Origin: Hofstenia miamia
Taxonomy: Eukaryota; Xenacoelomorpha; Acoela
DNA length: 64,000 nucleotides
Assembly: GCA_004352715.1 (NCBI GenBank)
Contig: SCFE01000077.1
Coordinates: forward strand, 1,329,318 to 1,393,317
Direction: 5' to 3'
This document shows positions 46,229 to 59,500 of the stretch, one piece after another. The position numbers were made by a program, and so were the translations under genes. Numbering within the stretch: position 1 is the first letter of the stretch; each line of letters opens with the position of its first letter. The notes beneath the pieces were generated by a model. It was not told where the DNA came from, made no database searches, and saw only the letters and a program-made list of their open reading frames with translations.

Positions 46229-47888
46229 TATTTATTTATAGACAATTGATGAAACAAGTTTTTTTTTAAATTTGATTTTATTCTTGAATATATATTATGT
46301 TTTGAAAGATTGAAATATTGTTCACATCTTAACAATTTTCAGTGTCTTATTAATGATCTACAATTTATGCTTCAATGATATTACTTTGTTTTCATTGTAT
46401 CGTAATTTTCAACATATTTCTTTAACTTGAAAATTCACTTCTTCAATAGATTATGACCGGTGTAGTTGACATTTTGAAATAACGTCTTTAATTAATTTAT
46501 GAGAACATCAAATTCTTCAAAAACTTGATAGAATGCAGATATTATCAGTTTATAACTTGATGATAATTTTATAATTCTATTGCAAATTGCCTTAAGGAAA
46601 ATAAATAAGTGATGGAATTTTGCACCACTCCTCCTGATAAAATAGCCTAAGCCCAATAAAAATAGGGTTAAATGCTTAAGGAACCAATCTTGAATACTAG
46701 TAAGAAAGCTACTTACCGGTATTTTTCTTGTATTCAAAATACTTTATTATAAAAAAAATTCTCTTTATTTTTGTTGCTAAAGTTCATGAAGCATGAATTA
46801 ACTATGTTATGCCAGCAGTTGGTTGAATCAATACTTTATTTTGGTATTCAAGTTAAGAGTGCTTGTCCTACTATCTTCTCAAGAAATTGACTTGGGATTT
46901 CAGAGTTCTCAAAGATATATATGTATCATAAATGAATATGTACCGATTAATAGTGAAATTTCTAGCTGAAAGTGACCAACTATATAAAGCCAGTTCGAAA
47001 TGTCCAGATCACATTTTCTTTCATAACCTTCCTATTAGGGCAAAATAGGGTCTGGATTTAAGAAATCGACTCCCACTGGACAATTTGGAAATAAGAAGAA
47101 ATACTTACCAATAATTCCTGATCGACATTTCCGATCCTTTTATCATTTATTTGCAAATTTGGCTTATTTATTTTATAAATCAGTTTTATTTTACTGATTT
47201 ATTAAAGATTATTATTATTATTAATATCATTTGCAGAATATTATTTCCGTTGAAATTTCAATTGTGTTATTCTACGTTTTAAAGACGTTATATTTATTTT
47301 CCGATATTCAGCATCGATAGGAATATGCTTCCGACGAAACCGACTTAATAATTATATTTATGCAATACGTTAGCTAACTTGAATGAATAAAAACCAATTT
47401 GTCCTGATTGCAGAAGACGCTTACAATTATTTAAAAATAAATGCAATCAAGTACTAGTCGATGCTTAATTTCCGAATACACCTGTTAGCATTTAGATCTG
47501 AGTTTAACAATTCTGACAATTGCTGAGCACTTATATCATTAGTCACCGCAAAACTCGTGGTAAAACTATTTCCTTCGAAATACGAAAAACTATAGTTTCA
47601 AAATTCCTAGAAAAAAATTTGCAAATTTCTTCAATTATCAAAACAAACAGTATCTTCAATTATTTCACATTATAAAAGAACCGGTCAAATTGAGCCATTA
47701 GCACAAACCAGGGTGCCCTTCTAAACCAACGGGCCCTTCCCAAACATATATATGATGTTTAAATTACGTTGGACTGAATTGTTTCTACAATATCAAAATA
47801 CAAATATAATATTATTTATGTTTCTCTGACTCTCTTACCTATTATATTTGTAGACTGCAAAGGATTGAGGGGCATAGCCTCATTTGAT

Positions 47889-47921
<33 letters not shown>
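46059..47921. other. non-coding stretch with (TA)n
   Basis: (TA)n at about 46181-46226 and again at 47891-47921 running into a gap. No gene recognised. Confidence 0.5.
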
Positions 47922-48029
47922 NNNNNNNNNNNNNNNNNNNNNNNNNNNNNNNNNNNNNNNNNNNNNNNNNNNNNNNNNNNNNNNNNNNNNNNNNNNNNNN
48001 NNNNNNNNNNNNNNNNNNNNNNNNNNNNN
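47922..48029. other. assembly gap inside a (TA)n tract
   Basis: 108 N with TA repeats on both sides. Confidence 0.99.
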
Positions 48030-49606
48030 ATATATATATATATATAGCTAATCCACCGAAAAATGTGAATTATGGTAAACTTCTATGTTTATTATATTCA
48101 AGAATATAGCTATGATTACATTCAAATCAATTTTTGCTTATTTTTGATGGCAGCGTGAAGGATGCTCTTTTGAAATTGAATGATTGCTACCTTCTGTTCA
48201 TTGGTTACTTGAACAACGCAAAATATTGTTAGTGCATGAAATTTAATCAACTGTAATTCAATCACGTTTGGCATAACAAACTGTCAAATAATTGTCTAAT
48301 AATCTTTCCAGACATATATTGTGCAACACTAAGTGTTGAAATCATTTGTATGTTTGCATAAATATTTCAAAATTTCGGTTTTGAATGCAATAAAGAAAAA
48401 TACGAGGAGCACTAATAGTAATAGTAGAACGTCGTATGCTCAGACTTTAAGAAATGCTCAACATAGTAAAAAGGAAATTAAGAGGCTTAAAATTTTTATT
48501 TAAAATCTGCGGATTCTCTTAGTTGGGAAATGCTTTACGTTGGAAACATAATCAAACATTCTGCTTGCTGATATAGATGAACCTAGTTTTGATCTAATTT
48601 TGCTTCCATAATATAATAATCTTTCGCAGAACATTCTTAAGGATTGTAATTATACTGTCAGTACATTACAGAAATGTAATAAACAATGAGGATGTTGACA
48701 TCACATATATTTACAATGCATATTGCACACAAATGTAATACTTATTCAGTAAAAAAATTCTTTCAACAAATGAATATAATCATTTCATTTGACAACAAGT
48801 ATATTCATTATAATGCAAGAATTATATCCGATACCCATTTTTGGGGCAAATTGCCAGTTTTTCAAATTTCGGGCCGACCCTATTTTTACCTCTTTTCTTC
48901 TGATATAATGTCTAAGTAGTTTTCAGTTCAATTTAAAATCATCCAGGAATACAATTCAAAACACTCATAGAATGTTCTATTTATATGTGGTGTCTCAGAT
49001 AAAAGCGCGGTCAAATATTGTTTATAAAATTCTTTTCTGTATAACTAAATGGTTGCGATTTGCTACCTCGTGCTTTCAAACAATTTCGGCGTCTATCAAA
49101 ATCTTAAGAATGAAGTGCGACATAAATTTAGTTTACAAAATGGATTTTAAGAATATGATACAATCATAATACGTTTGGTTACATTCCAATTTGAAGCTTT
49201 ATTGTTTATTGTAGTCACAAATCTATCTCGTGTACATTTTAATTATATAATGTACGATTATAACGGTAAGCTTGATAATGTAGCAATAACAAAGACCAGC
49301 CTAAAAATAATTCAATCATTTTCAAAAACTATATTCTTAGTTATTATAATTATTAGAGCAGATTGCTATAAAAGTTAAAATATTTAAATGAAATTCTGTT
49401 TAAACACTGAAGAAAATTTCATTATTTTTACTTAGATACCGAGATTTCTCTAAGACATTTGTTTACGATGGTATATTGAAACAGTGGTCTAAAAACATCA
49501 TGTGAAATGGTCAGAAGAAAAAATGTAATTTCTTTTTGCAGTGTTTACCAATATATTATAGATATGGATTCCCACCAATTTATTTTTCAACATTCAATAA
49601 AGATGA
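48030..49606. other. non-coding, 5' flank of the two-exon gene
   Basis: No recognised exon. Short open frames at 48686-48919 and 48972-49378 look like chance frames. Confidence 0.4.
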
Positions 49607-51648
49607 ATGGCAACTAAGGAACTAAGCGATCTATGTTTATCTAAAGTCGAGCAAGTTTTTAAAGTTCTCAGCAACCAAGACAATCTAGAGAAATCGAAAG
49701 AATACTTTAAATTTTTTGGAAACTGCCTCCCAAAGCTTTCAAAATGTGATGAAAACGTATTTGGTGGTAAGAAATGAATTATATCTTTAACCTAATATAT
49801 ACAATCAACGTCTAAATTCACTAGTAATAACTCTACAAAAAAGAAATATAACTAAGTTATTACTATAATACTGTAAATCTTGGCTTAGTATTAAATTTAC
49901 AAAAAATGCCTTTTCTTTTTCTTGACAGTGAAATAAAGTTTCATCATTACTCTAACTTTTTAATCATCGTTTATAGCATTTTTAAGTCTTCTATGCAAAA
50001 CATCTATATTTGTCATTTTGACATGTCTTCAAAAGATATACTTTATAAATGTAATTGAAACATTAGGTTCAACTAGTTCCATTCTGATATTAATAATCTA
50101 ATTACACTACAATGTATTGATAAATTATGCCATTTTGTAAGACGGCTAAACAGTTAAAGTTACTACATGATATTGGTTCTTCTCAGCATCGTAATTTAGT
50201 AACTTTGATTAATTGCTATCGCTATCATTGAATTTAGGCTTATAATTTTGTATTTTCAGCTACTTACAGCTGACAAGCCAGAAAGGGTGTAGATTAAATC
50301 AGAAAGTCATAAAGTGCATTTCTGATTACAATCTATTTACAAGCCGACATACTTTACTACATTACTATATTAGTTTAGTTTCTAGTTATTCTAGTATATA
50401 TCACGATCATATATATATATNNNNNNNNNNNNNNNNNNNNNNNNNNNNNNNNNNNNNNNNNNNNNNNNNNNNNNNNNNNNNNNNNNNNNNNNNNNNNNNN
50501 NNNNNNNNNNNNNNNNNNNNNNNNNNNNNNNNNNNNNNNNNNNNNNNNNNNNNNNNNNNNNNNNNNNNNNNNNNNNNNNNNNNNNNNNNNNNNNNNNNNN
50601 NNNNNNNNNNTATATATATATATATATATATAATGAATAGGAATTACACATACATATAAATCTGGTTCAAAGCTATTCTTTAGGATCAATAGAAATATGT
50701 CCTATAAATGGTGCAGAAAAGCCAAAGATCAAAGTAAATGTTCAGTTGATTTTGACTAATGAAAAACAACAAGTACTTTCGCCAATTTACAAAACCTTTA
50801 TATTCAATTCAAGTGATAACATATCAGTAAATGATCCGTTGGATACATCGGTTTCAACCGTACCAGGTTACTTTCATATTGCTAAAGCAAAGATTCAGTT
50901 AACCGCGTCGGAAAAACGTGTCTTAGCTTCTACATCAGAGCCTAAAAAAGAAAAATTCAGTCCAATTATTAAAAACTGCCCACAAGTAAGAACAAATGAA
51001 ATTCAATATCCAGACCTTGAAGAGGATTCAGGTTCTTGGGAAGACAATGAGTCATCAAATTTTAACAGTTTTCTTGTTACAGATAAAAAGCCAGAAGAAT
51101 TACTTTTGTATGCAGATGTAAGTTCGCGAGAGGTACCAGAGTTAACTACGCATAAGAATGAACATGTAGTTGCGAATGAATCGAATGCTAAACAACAGCG
51201 AGGTGTAGATACTAAAGCTAAAAAAACTTTTCCAAAGTTGATACAATACAAAAAAGGTTGGACGATATATGATTTTCTGAAGCACAACAGTAGTAAAATA
51301 AACGACAATAATTTTAAGATTTCCGATAAATCAAAAGCTAAATTTAAATACAACGAAGGAAGTGATTCAGAAGATTATGAGACTGCATCTGAGGATTTCA
51401 AGGAAAAGAGCTTCAATAAAGCTAAGAAAGTTGGGATAAAAAGATCTTTTGAAAGGAAACCTTACAAAAAGAAAGCGGCAAGATTGCCTGAAAGAATAAA
51501 TTCTAACAATTTTTATCACCAAAATCGTCCGATTCGAAAATACACGACGAAGTATAATTGCTGTCCACCTACCAGACAATGTAAAGAACTTACATCTTTC
51601 GTGTGTATAATAGGTTACTGTAGTCATAAAAAATTTAAGACATTTTAA
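49607..51648 (+). CDS. uncharacterised two-exon protein (exons 49607-49766 and 50684-51648)
   Basis: Exon 1 starts ATGGCAACT and encodes 53 codons (MATKELSDLCLSKVEQ, then FKFFGNCLPKLSKCDENVFG) before donor G|GTAAGA. Exon 2 follows acceptor TTCTTTAG and continues in the same frame (Gly-SIEICPINGAEKPKIKVNVQ). It stays open for 321 codons to the stop at 51646-51648. The phase matches and no stop interrupts, giving 374 residues. The first about 130 residues look globular. The middle is acidic and Ser-rich (PDLEEDSGSWEDNESS, SDSEDYETASED). The last third is strongly basic (KKVGIKRSFERKPYKKKAAR), suggesting a mainly disordered, possibly nucleic-acid-binding protein. There is no signal peptide or membrane segment. 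The last about 28 residues (Cys-rich) may be read-through of a further intron, since a GTAAAG occurs in ACAATGTAAAG. I do not recognise the family. The 917-bp intron contains a (TA)n tract and a gap. Confidence 0.7.
50421..50610. other. assembly gap inside a (TA)n tract
   Basis: 190 N within the intron of the two-exon gene, TA repeats on both sides. Confidence 0.99.
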
Positions 51649-53152
51649 GCAATATTTCAGGTATAATTTAGTGGATCAATTCAAAGAACAAGCGTTTAGA
51701 ATCATGGAAACATATCTTGTGCAGAGATGAACATACCGAAAATTTAGGACGAAACCCGATACATTTAAATTAATTTCAATTTTAGTCCACCTTATTATCT
51801 TTACCAAACAATTCTCTAATCAGTGGCGTCAAAACTAGATGCTAGAGGCGGTTTAAGCCCCTCTTTCCGTTTTTTGAAAACCACAAATTTTTGTAGGTAA
51901 TATTCTTAAGTACTTTAAATTTTCTGAACCTTCTAGTACATTGTAAATTACAATTTTTGCTATAATCACAGTACTTTTTAAAACTCTTCAAAATTATTAT
52001 GTTAGTAATTCACAAATGAGATTTCACAGAAATAAGTAACTCTGGAATTTTGTATATCAATGCATAACATAAATATGCATGCTTTAATTATTCTTTTGTA
52101 ATCAAGTAAAAGCTCTTGACCGCAAACTCAAATCTTCATTTCTTTCAGCAAAAGTAGAAAGGACCAATTAATGTCGAAATTTTTTTCCAAATTTTATGTG
52201 ATAAATATTAAAAATTTTGCAAACAAGGTTTTTGTCATTATCAAGTCAAAAATGTAATAGATGATTAACCTGTTTATGGAAATGAGGAGTAACTATAAAA
52301 ACTGAAGCATTCGAGCTTTGCTAAAAATTACAATCAAACCCAATATATTTTAGTAAAACCGAATTTTTCCTTTTATTTGAAATTGAGAATATTTTGACTC
52401 ATACAACCGTTGCAGGATTTCATAAATGAAATTGAGAACAGCATTTATTCAAAGTAATTATTTACATTTTAGTCATAACCAAAAGCGGAGCAAAGCCCTG
52501 TCAAAATTTTTGAAAATATTAAGAAAATAGAGCCTAAAAATGCATTTCACTATCTTAGATTTCACTTTTTTCAATTCTGATTTTAATGGACCTGAATACT
52601 CTATATTCATGTAATTCTAAAGTCTATCTCAGAGAGCAACACAGAACTTAAACTGTTTCTTTTAGTGCTGGATCCCGTCCAGTTAATCCGGTTAGGATAA
52701 AACCGATTAAACACTTCCGACCCGGTTAAAGCCGGTTAATCTGCAGGAGCCGGTTAATCAGGTTAAACTCCTGTTAAATTATTATAATTTAAAATTTCAA
52801 AATTTATTTATTACATTGATTGCAGCATTACAAAACAATAGAAATTGTTCCAAAAGGTGCAAGGATTCTTACTTGTTGTCATTCAAGCCATAATCTATAA
52901 TCTTGCCATTCAAATTATGGAATTGCAACAATAAAAATTGTCAAATTTAAAAGAAAATGATGCATCGACTGCAACATGTTTGAATTCGGAGTATATTTCA
53001 ATTAGATAAAATCATCCATAAAGTTCTAAATTTCCTATTCTATTCCATTTTGTGTAACTGCATACATTTCATTCATTGTGTATTTTGATAGAACTTGCAT
53101 TCATTAAATTAATATTTGCTTTATAACAATTTCATGTCTAAAATTACGAATC

Positions 53153-53200
<48 letters not shown>

Positions 53201-53962
53201 TCAAAGTCCTATTCAATTAATCAGTAAGCATCTTTACCTTGCTTTCTTGCTTAAATTACCAGCCTGAATAGATTAATTACAAATGTAAATTGCATTCTGT
53301 CCTGTTAGTGCTACAGATATTCATGAAATTCCTAAAGGCTTTTTTTGGAATCCCAGCTTTTCGAGTGTGAAGAATTGCCCATACCTTTGTACAATCTATT
53401 AAAGAAAAATTGGTAAATTCGTTCACCACATGAATTTCTAATTTCTTGATTTCTTACAAAGTATTTTTTAATTTTAGCAATCAAAATTAATGCTTAAAAC
53501 CTGATGTGAAGACATTCTACCATATCTCTCATGCATACGCCACTGAATACGTTCATTGTATAGAACTTTTTTCGTTGCTTAAGTGTATATGGTAATGTGG
53601 AATTGAGTATAGATATATGGTCTACTATATTTGATGATAAATAGATAGATGGAGAAAGAGTAGCGTATATTTATATTAAAATTACAAAAACATTGATTAA
53701 AGTATTTAAATTTGTATGGAAAAAATTGCGCCTTTCTTTTTTCTGTTTTGAATTTTTCAAAAAAATGTTGCGAGCTAAACATTTGTTCAGGTAATATATG
53801 ATGAAGTGAATGTTCATTATTTTTTATATTTTCAAACAAATTCTTGATCACTCAATTTTTCCTACGTGAATAGTAAGAGTTCTTCTGATTTCTGACAAGA
53901 TACGAATGGCTGTTTTCCTAAATGTTTCACGTATGTCTTCGAGATAATTAGGTAATACATAT
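51649..53962. other. non-coding stretch with a palindrome-rich fragment and (TA)n
   Basis: About 52665-52790 carries repeated CCGGTTAA/TTAACCGG-type words (GCTGGATCCCGTCC, CCGACCCGGTTAA), like the hAT-like repeats at 15.6 and 17.6 kb. (TA)n at about 53155-53198. Otherwise nothing recognised. Confidence 0.45.
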
Positions 53963-54322
53963 CAGACTTGTCAACGAGCCGACATTTTCAAGCTCTGCTC
54001 GGCTCAGCTAGGCTTGGTTCGTTTAAATTATGTGTAAGTTAGGCTCGGCTTGATACATAAATCTTTGAATGAGGCTCGTTTTAGCTCGGGATTTTTTTTA
54101 AAAATATTGTGCTCAAAGAATTTTTACATAGCTCTTCCTATAATTTAATAAACATTTCTTAAATAAGATTATAGGAAAGGCATACTGACTCCAAAAAATA
54201 AGAAAAATCTCCATAATCAAATTAACAAGCAGAACTATAAACTTGCTTTGCCTAAAATAGTCTCGTTTTGGGCTCGTTGTATAGTAAATACTGTGCTCAA
54301 GCTCGGCTCGTTGACAAGTCTG
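53963..54322 (-). mobile_element. hAT-like MITE, family A, copy 2
   Basis: 360 bp with the same perfect 18-bp inverted ends (CAGACTTGTCAACGAGCC) as 11508-11775. Flanked by a perfect 8-bp duplication ATACATAT (53955-53962 and 54323-54330). The interior aligns with copy 1 in opposite orientation and is about 90 bp longer. Confidence 0.92.
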
Positions 54323-54370
54323 ATACATATACCAGGACCAGGCAGGCATATGAATAGTAAATCATTTTTT

Positions 54371-54741
54371 GGCGATATACCAGAATAGGTAACTCCGAAT
54401 TTTTAAAAAATGATGACGTCATCAGACGTAGTTTTTTATGCTGATTCTAAATCTAAAAAAATTACATACAAGGATAATCAAAGAAAAGGCAATTAAGTTT
54501 ATGATTCTTGGAATCCGAATTAGAATAAAGTTACGCAGCTATTTGCAAAACATAAGTTACAAGAATGCTGCAAAATGATTGGCTGATAAAATTGTATATG
54601 CTTTATTTAAAATATTAATAACTTTTGAAATAATGAACGGTTCACAAAAATTTTTTTAGATTTAGAATCAGCATAAAAAACTACGTCTGATGACGTCATC
54701 ATTTTTTAAAAATTCGGAGTTACCTATTCTGGTATATCGCC
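54371..54741. mobile_element. MITE with roughly 90-bp terminal inverted repeats
   Basis: 371 bp. Both ends begin GGCGATATACCAGAATAGGT and remain near-perfect inverted repeats for about 90 bp, including GATGACGTCATCAGACGTAG. The perfect 8-bp duplication CATTTTTT lies at 54363-54370 and 54742-54749. GG termini, long inverted repeats and 8-bp duplication could fit Merlin or MULE better than hAT. No ORF. Confidence 0.85.
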
Positions 54742-55620
54742 CATTTTTTATTGAGTATTCATGTTTAAATTACTACGACTACGAAAGCATATGGAGGCGC
54801 TTAGATGCTGCACGAGTGAATCGGGAGATGTGCTGCAAGTTCGATTTTCGAGACGAATGCAAATCCAAACCAGAAATGTGATCATGCTGAGATAGAGGAA
54901 AGTCGATTATATTTATATGATAATTTTCAATTATCATCATTTCGATTTTCTAAGATTAATCACCGCATTATTCTGAGAAATCCATTCTTTAACATGCTGG
55001 TATTCAGTTTGGCTAACGTAAAAATCTTCGTTAGGATTGGAGATCACAACTTTCGATGAGAGTTCCAACGCTTTCATCATTATCTTTTTCTTTTGTATGT
55101 AATTCAGAAGTAATATTCACCAGAATCGAAGAATGCATAATATGACACAAAGGCTCTCCCAATATTATCGCGCTTTTCGTATAGATTAATAGAACTCTAC
55201 GCCGTTCTTGATTAATTGGTTGTTGTAGAATGTAGAGATGATTGATGTGCGGTAAAACCGCGGGACACAGCGTTTTTCACCTTGCGGTGGTTAGCGGTAG
55301 AATTAAACCAACTTGCGTTGGCATAAAACTTATACAAATAACGTGTTTTGTTTTATGATTTAAAATCTCTAAGTATTTCTCAAAAAAGTGTTTCTGAAGC
55401 AAAATTAACAGATTTCGCATACTAAATATTAATAGCAATTTTTGCAAGTGTCATAGAAAATTGGATATTACTCTAATAAAATCGGACGGATTGACAAAAT
55501 ACCTAAGAAATTATCTTTAAACTTTTCTACGGATGATCCATAGCTCCTAAAAAACAATTCAGAAATATTTATAATTTTGAAAAATTTAAATTTCATTCAT
55601 TGCGGTGGTTAGCGTTGAAG
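54742..55620. other. non-coding or weak exon-like segments
   Basis: Short protein-like readings exist. On plus, 54767-54881 ends YDYESIWRRLDAARVNREMC and then CCKFDFRDECKSKPEM. On minus, 54937-55080 gives a 47-residue ATG frame including VVISNPNEDFYVSQTEYQHV. Neither matches a family I know, and no convincing splice partner was found. GCGGTGGTTAGCG occurs at about 55294 and 55602, a short dispersed repeat. Confidence 0.25.
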
Positions 55621-56500
55621 TTTTTTTCACTGCGGTGGAAAAATTTTTACAAAGCCTGTGAAAGGCGAAAGCCGATCAGAAGAGTGGTGCTGAGCTAACA
55701 CTTGACGGGCGCGTCGCTTTGCGGAGTCCCGAACCAAGAGTGGACGCTAAACAACAGGGTAAACGAAGGTGCTGCCATGTGTGCTATGCACATGTGGGGG
55801 CGGTGATGATGATGTGAGACTGTCTAGTAGTTTTGTGGAACAGACGGCGACGTCTAAGAATTAAATTGCTGCCGGTGCCCAGAGTCATAGAGTGCGTCTA
55901 TGAGGGCAGTTATATAGAGAATTCCTCTATCTCTGGCCTCTAGATAGGCCTAGGCTAGCATTTGCTGAGCCGTACCTATGAAAGAGCTTNNNNNNNNNNN
56001 NNNNNNNNNNNNNNNNNNNNNNNNNNNNNNNNNNNNNNNNNNNNNNNNNNNNNNNNNNNNNNNNNNNNNNNNNNNNNNNNNNNNNNNNNNNNNNNNNNNN
56101 NNNNNNNNNNNNNNNNNNNNNNNNNNNNNNNNNNNNNNNNNNNNNNNNNNNNNNNNNNNNNNNNNNNNNNNNNNNNNNNNNNNNNNNNNNNNNNNNNNNN
56201 NNNNNNNNNNNNNNNNNNNNNNNNNNNNNNNNNNNNNNNNNNNNNTTAGTAGCCTTGGTTGGCGAAAGCTGGAGAGGCGCAACCCTCTCATGAAGCTCAG
56301 CCTTCGGCTTCACTCTCTGCTGATCAGACTCAACACAGATCAGCACTCTGCGTGCCAGGGGTTGCCAGAGGTCAAGCATGATTAAGCCGGCCCTAGCGGG
56401 CACACTTCCAGGGGAGGAGTCATGGACTTGATCTGTTGACACGCACTCTTCAGTCTGTTGACTAGTAGAGTAACCCCGACAAAGCCTGTACAGCGCTCAT
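55621..56500. repeat. GC-richer repeat island with a gap
   Basis: Sharp local rise in GC (GACGGGCGCGTCGC, GACGGCGACGTC, CGCAACCCTCTCATG, AAGCCGGCCCTAGCGGGC). Interrupted by a gap at 55990-56245. No stable frame crosses it. Composition and style suggest the UTR-like portion of a retrotransposon, but no RT or endonuclease motif is visible. Confidence 0.35.
55990..56245. other. assembly gap (N run)
   Basis: 256 unknown bases inside the GC-richer island. Confidence 0.99.
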
Positions 56501-59500
56501 CTTTAGTAGCATGATTCAGCGTAGGTGCAAATTACAATTTTAACATACATGATGTACCAATAAAATTACAGTGCCTCAAGAAAGTTTGGGCAAATAATCA
56601 AAATTTTGTAAAAACGTAGGTTGGAGTTAAAAAAGAATGAATATTTTGAACTGAGATAATAGCACTCACATGGGTTTTTGATATTTGTAGTACCGATTGT
56701 ATGCCTTGTTCACAACATTAAGCTATTTAGCTTATTTATTATCACCACATATCTGTGATTACACGAAAATTGTGTTCATTAAAAATGTTCTTAGCAATTA
56801 TAAAAAGATTTGTTGTGATTTACTTAGAGTCTTACAAAAACATCTTCACATTGAAATTTGAAATTCAACATGTTGTTTATAAACTATATGATATTTATTG
56901 CATTTGGGCTGAGTTGAGTACAATGTTGAATGATATTTTTGAAGTATATGCACATTTCTTTTAATCTATTATCAACTCAATGCAGTGTTATGGAAATATA
57001 GCTTAGAAAAGTATTTTTCTCTTGAATGACGTTTATTAAGTAGTTGGTTCAAAAAACGAAAAACGGGGTTTTGATGAGCAAGAAAATCAAAATCTAACCA
57101 ATTTTTTAAAAGCTGCCTCCTCATTAACTTTTAGGAATGCTATAGTTATAAGAAAATATTACTATATAATCGAGGAAACAACAAGAAACTTACTAAAAAA
57201 TCGTAAGCGACGTGCCAATGAAGCAACTATAATAAAAGCTACAATGGCGACTTATGATATGGAAGCGACTTCCCTAGCTTGAAGACTTCAAAAATCTTGA
57301 AAATTTCTTGAATAAATCTTAATTCTTTGATTTCTTTCAAAGATCTTGAAAGATTTTTAAAAGAAATTATCAAGAAGTTTTTCGTTGATTTTTGCAAGGA
57401 TCTTGAAAGTTTCGTAAAAGAAGCATCATGTTCGTAGATCTCTTGCAAAGATTTTTAAATATTTCTTGAAATAAATTATTACGACATCACATAAATTTAT
57501 TTATATTGGTTATATTTATAATAATTTGTCGTAAAATCCAAAATAGTAGTAACACTCATCAGCTGACAGTAGTTGCAGTAATATTGCACTAGTTTAAATT
57601 TATATTTAAATGTTATCATTAATTCTAAAGTTTCTTCAATTTAAAACAATGCATTGTGAAAAGTTTTCTTTCTATTTCTCATTTTTCTCGAATTATTATA
57701 TATAAATACAATAGAATCTCAAAATAATTTATTCATGAAAGTTGTACTACTTCTAAATACATTAACTAATAATTTTTTTTACTCTTAAATTATTCGAAAA
57801 TTTGATCAATTGAAAAAATGAAGTTTGAAGTTTTTGTCTACTTTCTCAATGATGCTAATAATAACTTACAAACGAATTGCTAATGCTATGAGTTGCATTT
57901 GTTGATAACTTTGGACTATAATGGTCAAAGTCTTTGATTATGTAATATTGCATTTTTGAATTAATCTCGGAATTTCTTGTGAATTTTGGAAATTTTAATT
58001 AAGATTCTTAGCATTTCTAGGGAATTCCTTGCCACGTGCTTGCCAGTTTTTTCAAGAAAAATGTAAGAAACTTCTAAGAACTTTTCATGATTTTTCCATT
58101 TCCTTCAATTTGTTTGCATTTACATCTACAATGCAATGAATTGTGTGTTCACATTGCATCCAATTCAACGAGATGAATTAAAATATAAAACATTTTGAAT
58201 TCAATGCAGTTGAACTCCAGTACCGAATAAACACTTTTTGTCACAATATTCTTTACGCAAACTAGTATCAGCATTTAAAATGTAAAAATATATATTTTTT
58301 TTCAATGGCTATAATAACAAATTATAACTATTTCAACCACTAATAGACAGTTCGACTTCATTTTCAGAGTCAAATCGACTCAATATCAATTGTGGTAGAG
58401 TATTACCGCGTACATTCATATAAACTTATAATTTTCTGAGGGTATACACTAATAGCTAATTTTATGTGGAAGGTATACGGCTTATACCTGTGTATACTCT
58501 CGACTATAGCCTTGACAATACGTTTTAAAAACCGCAATTCTTTCATTGAATGACAAGAAAACTAAAATAAACATTCCAACCTGACGCAGTAAGTGTTCAC
58601 ATGAAATAGAGTATTATGCCGCCAACGTCATTTGATCTTTTTGGCACTTTAAGCGTTTTAAGAGATTAAGGACTTCAAATTGTTCGAGGAAAGGAGCCCA
58701 AGTGATACTTGAGGTATAAAACCTCGCGGGTCAAGTAAAAAATAAAAAATTTAATGGGTTCTATTTACAAGTTATTTATAGTCGCTAGATTGGAGGAACA
58801 TTAACAGATTTAAGTAAAAATTTACAAATTCAAATATTATTTTTGTATCTTTTTATTGTCTTTTTATGTTAAACCATTTTTGTGCATATTATATTAGCAA
58901 TGTTTTTAAATCAGTCGGTTCACGGATCAGTGTTGGACGGGTCGAGTGGCAGTAAAAAAATCGACCCGTTTCCAAGCCTAATATGCTTCATCTGAATTTC
59001 CATGTGATTTAATTTGATTTCCATTTTCATTTACAAGAAAAGATCGTGCAATATTTTTCAATTCATTCAGAATACTTGAACTCCGCAATGATTTAATCAA
59101 GTCAATTGGTGCTCAACATTTTTCTTTTGTTACTATTTTTATCATGGCTTCTTCTGATTTCCTGCTCCAACGAAAGTTATCTACCAGAGTGTTATGTCCA
59201 TCTGTTTCTTAATGATTAGCATTTTCCCAATGCTAATTGTTATAGAAATATTTATAGCATTTCAATAGGATTCTCTATGAATTATGCGATATAAATTTAA
59301 CCAATCATGTTTGCTTATACTACCTTTCACGCCCAGGACAACGATCCCAAGAAGATGTCAGTCAGCTAAGAAATCTCAACAAGTTTTATTTTTACCGATT
59401 TTCATTATTAGGAAATTTCGTCCACACGTGCTATCATGTTAACTTATTTGATTGACCTGCAATAGTTGTGGATCTTCTAAAGTCCCATTTTTACGATATT

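Noticed and set aside
51837-53545. CAGTGGCGT near 51837 and ACGCCACTG near 53537 as ends of one hAT element
   Set aside because: The flanking octamers (TCTCTAAT and AATACGTT) do not match and the inner sequences are not inverted repeats; probably two unrelated fragments.
57285-57475. Possible satellite or coding coiled-coil on the minus strand
   Set aside because: Imperfect TCTTGAAA/AAGATCTTG word repetition explains the coiled-coil-like translation; too irregular for a real tandem array.
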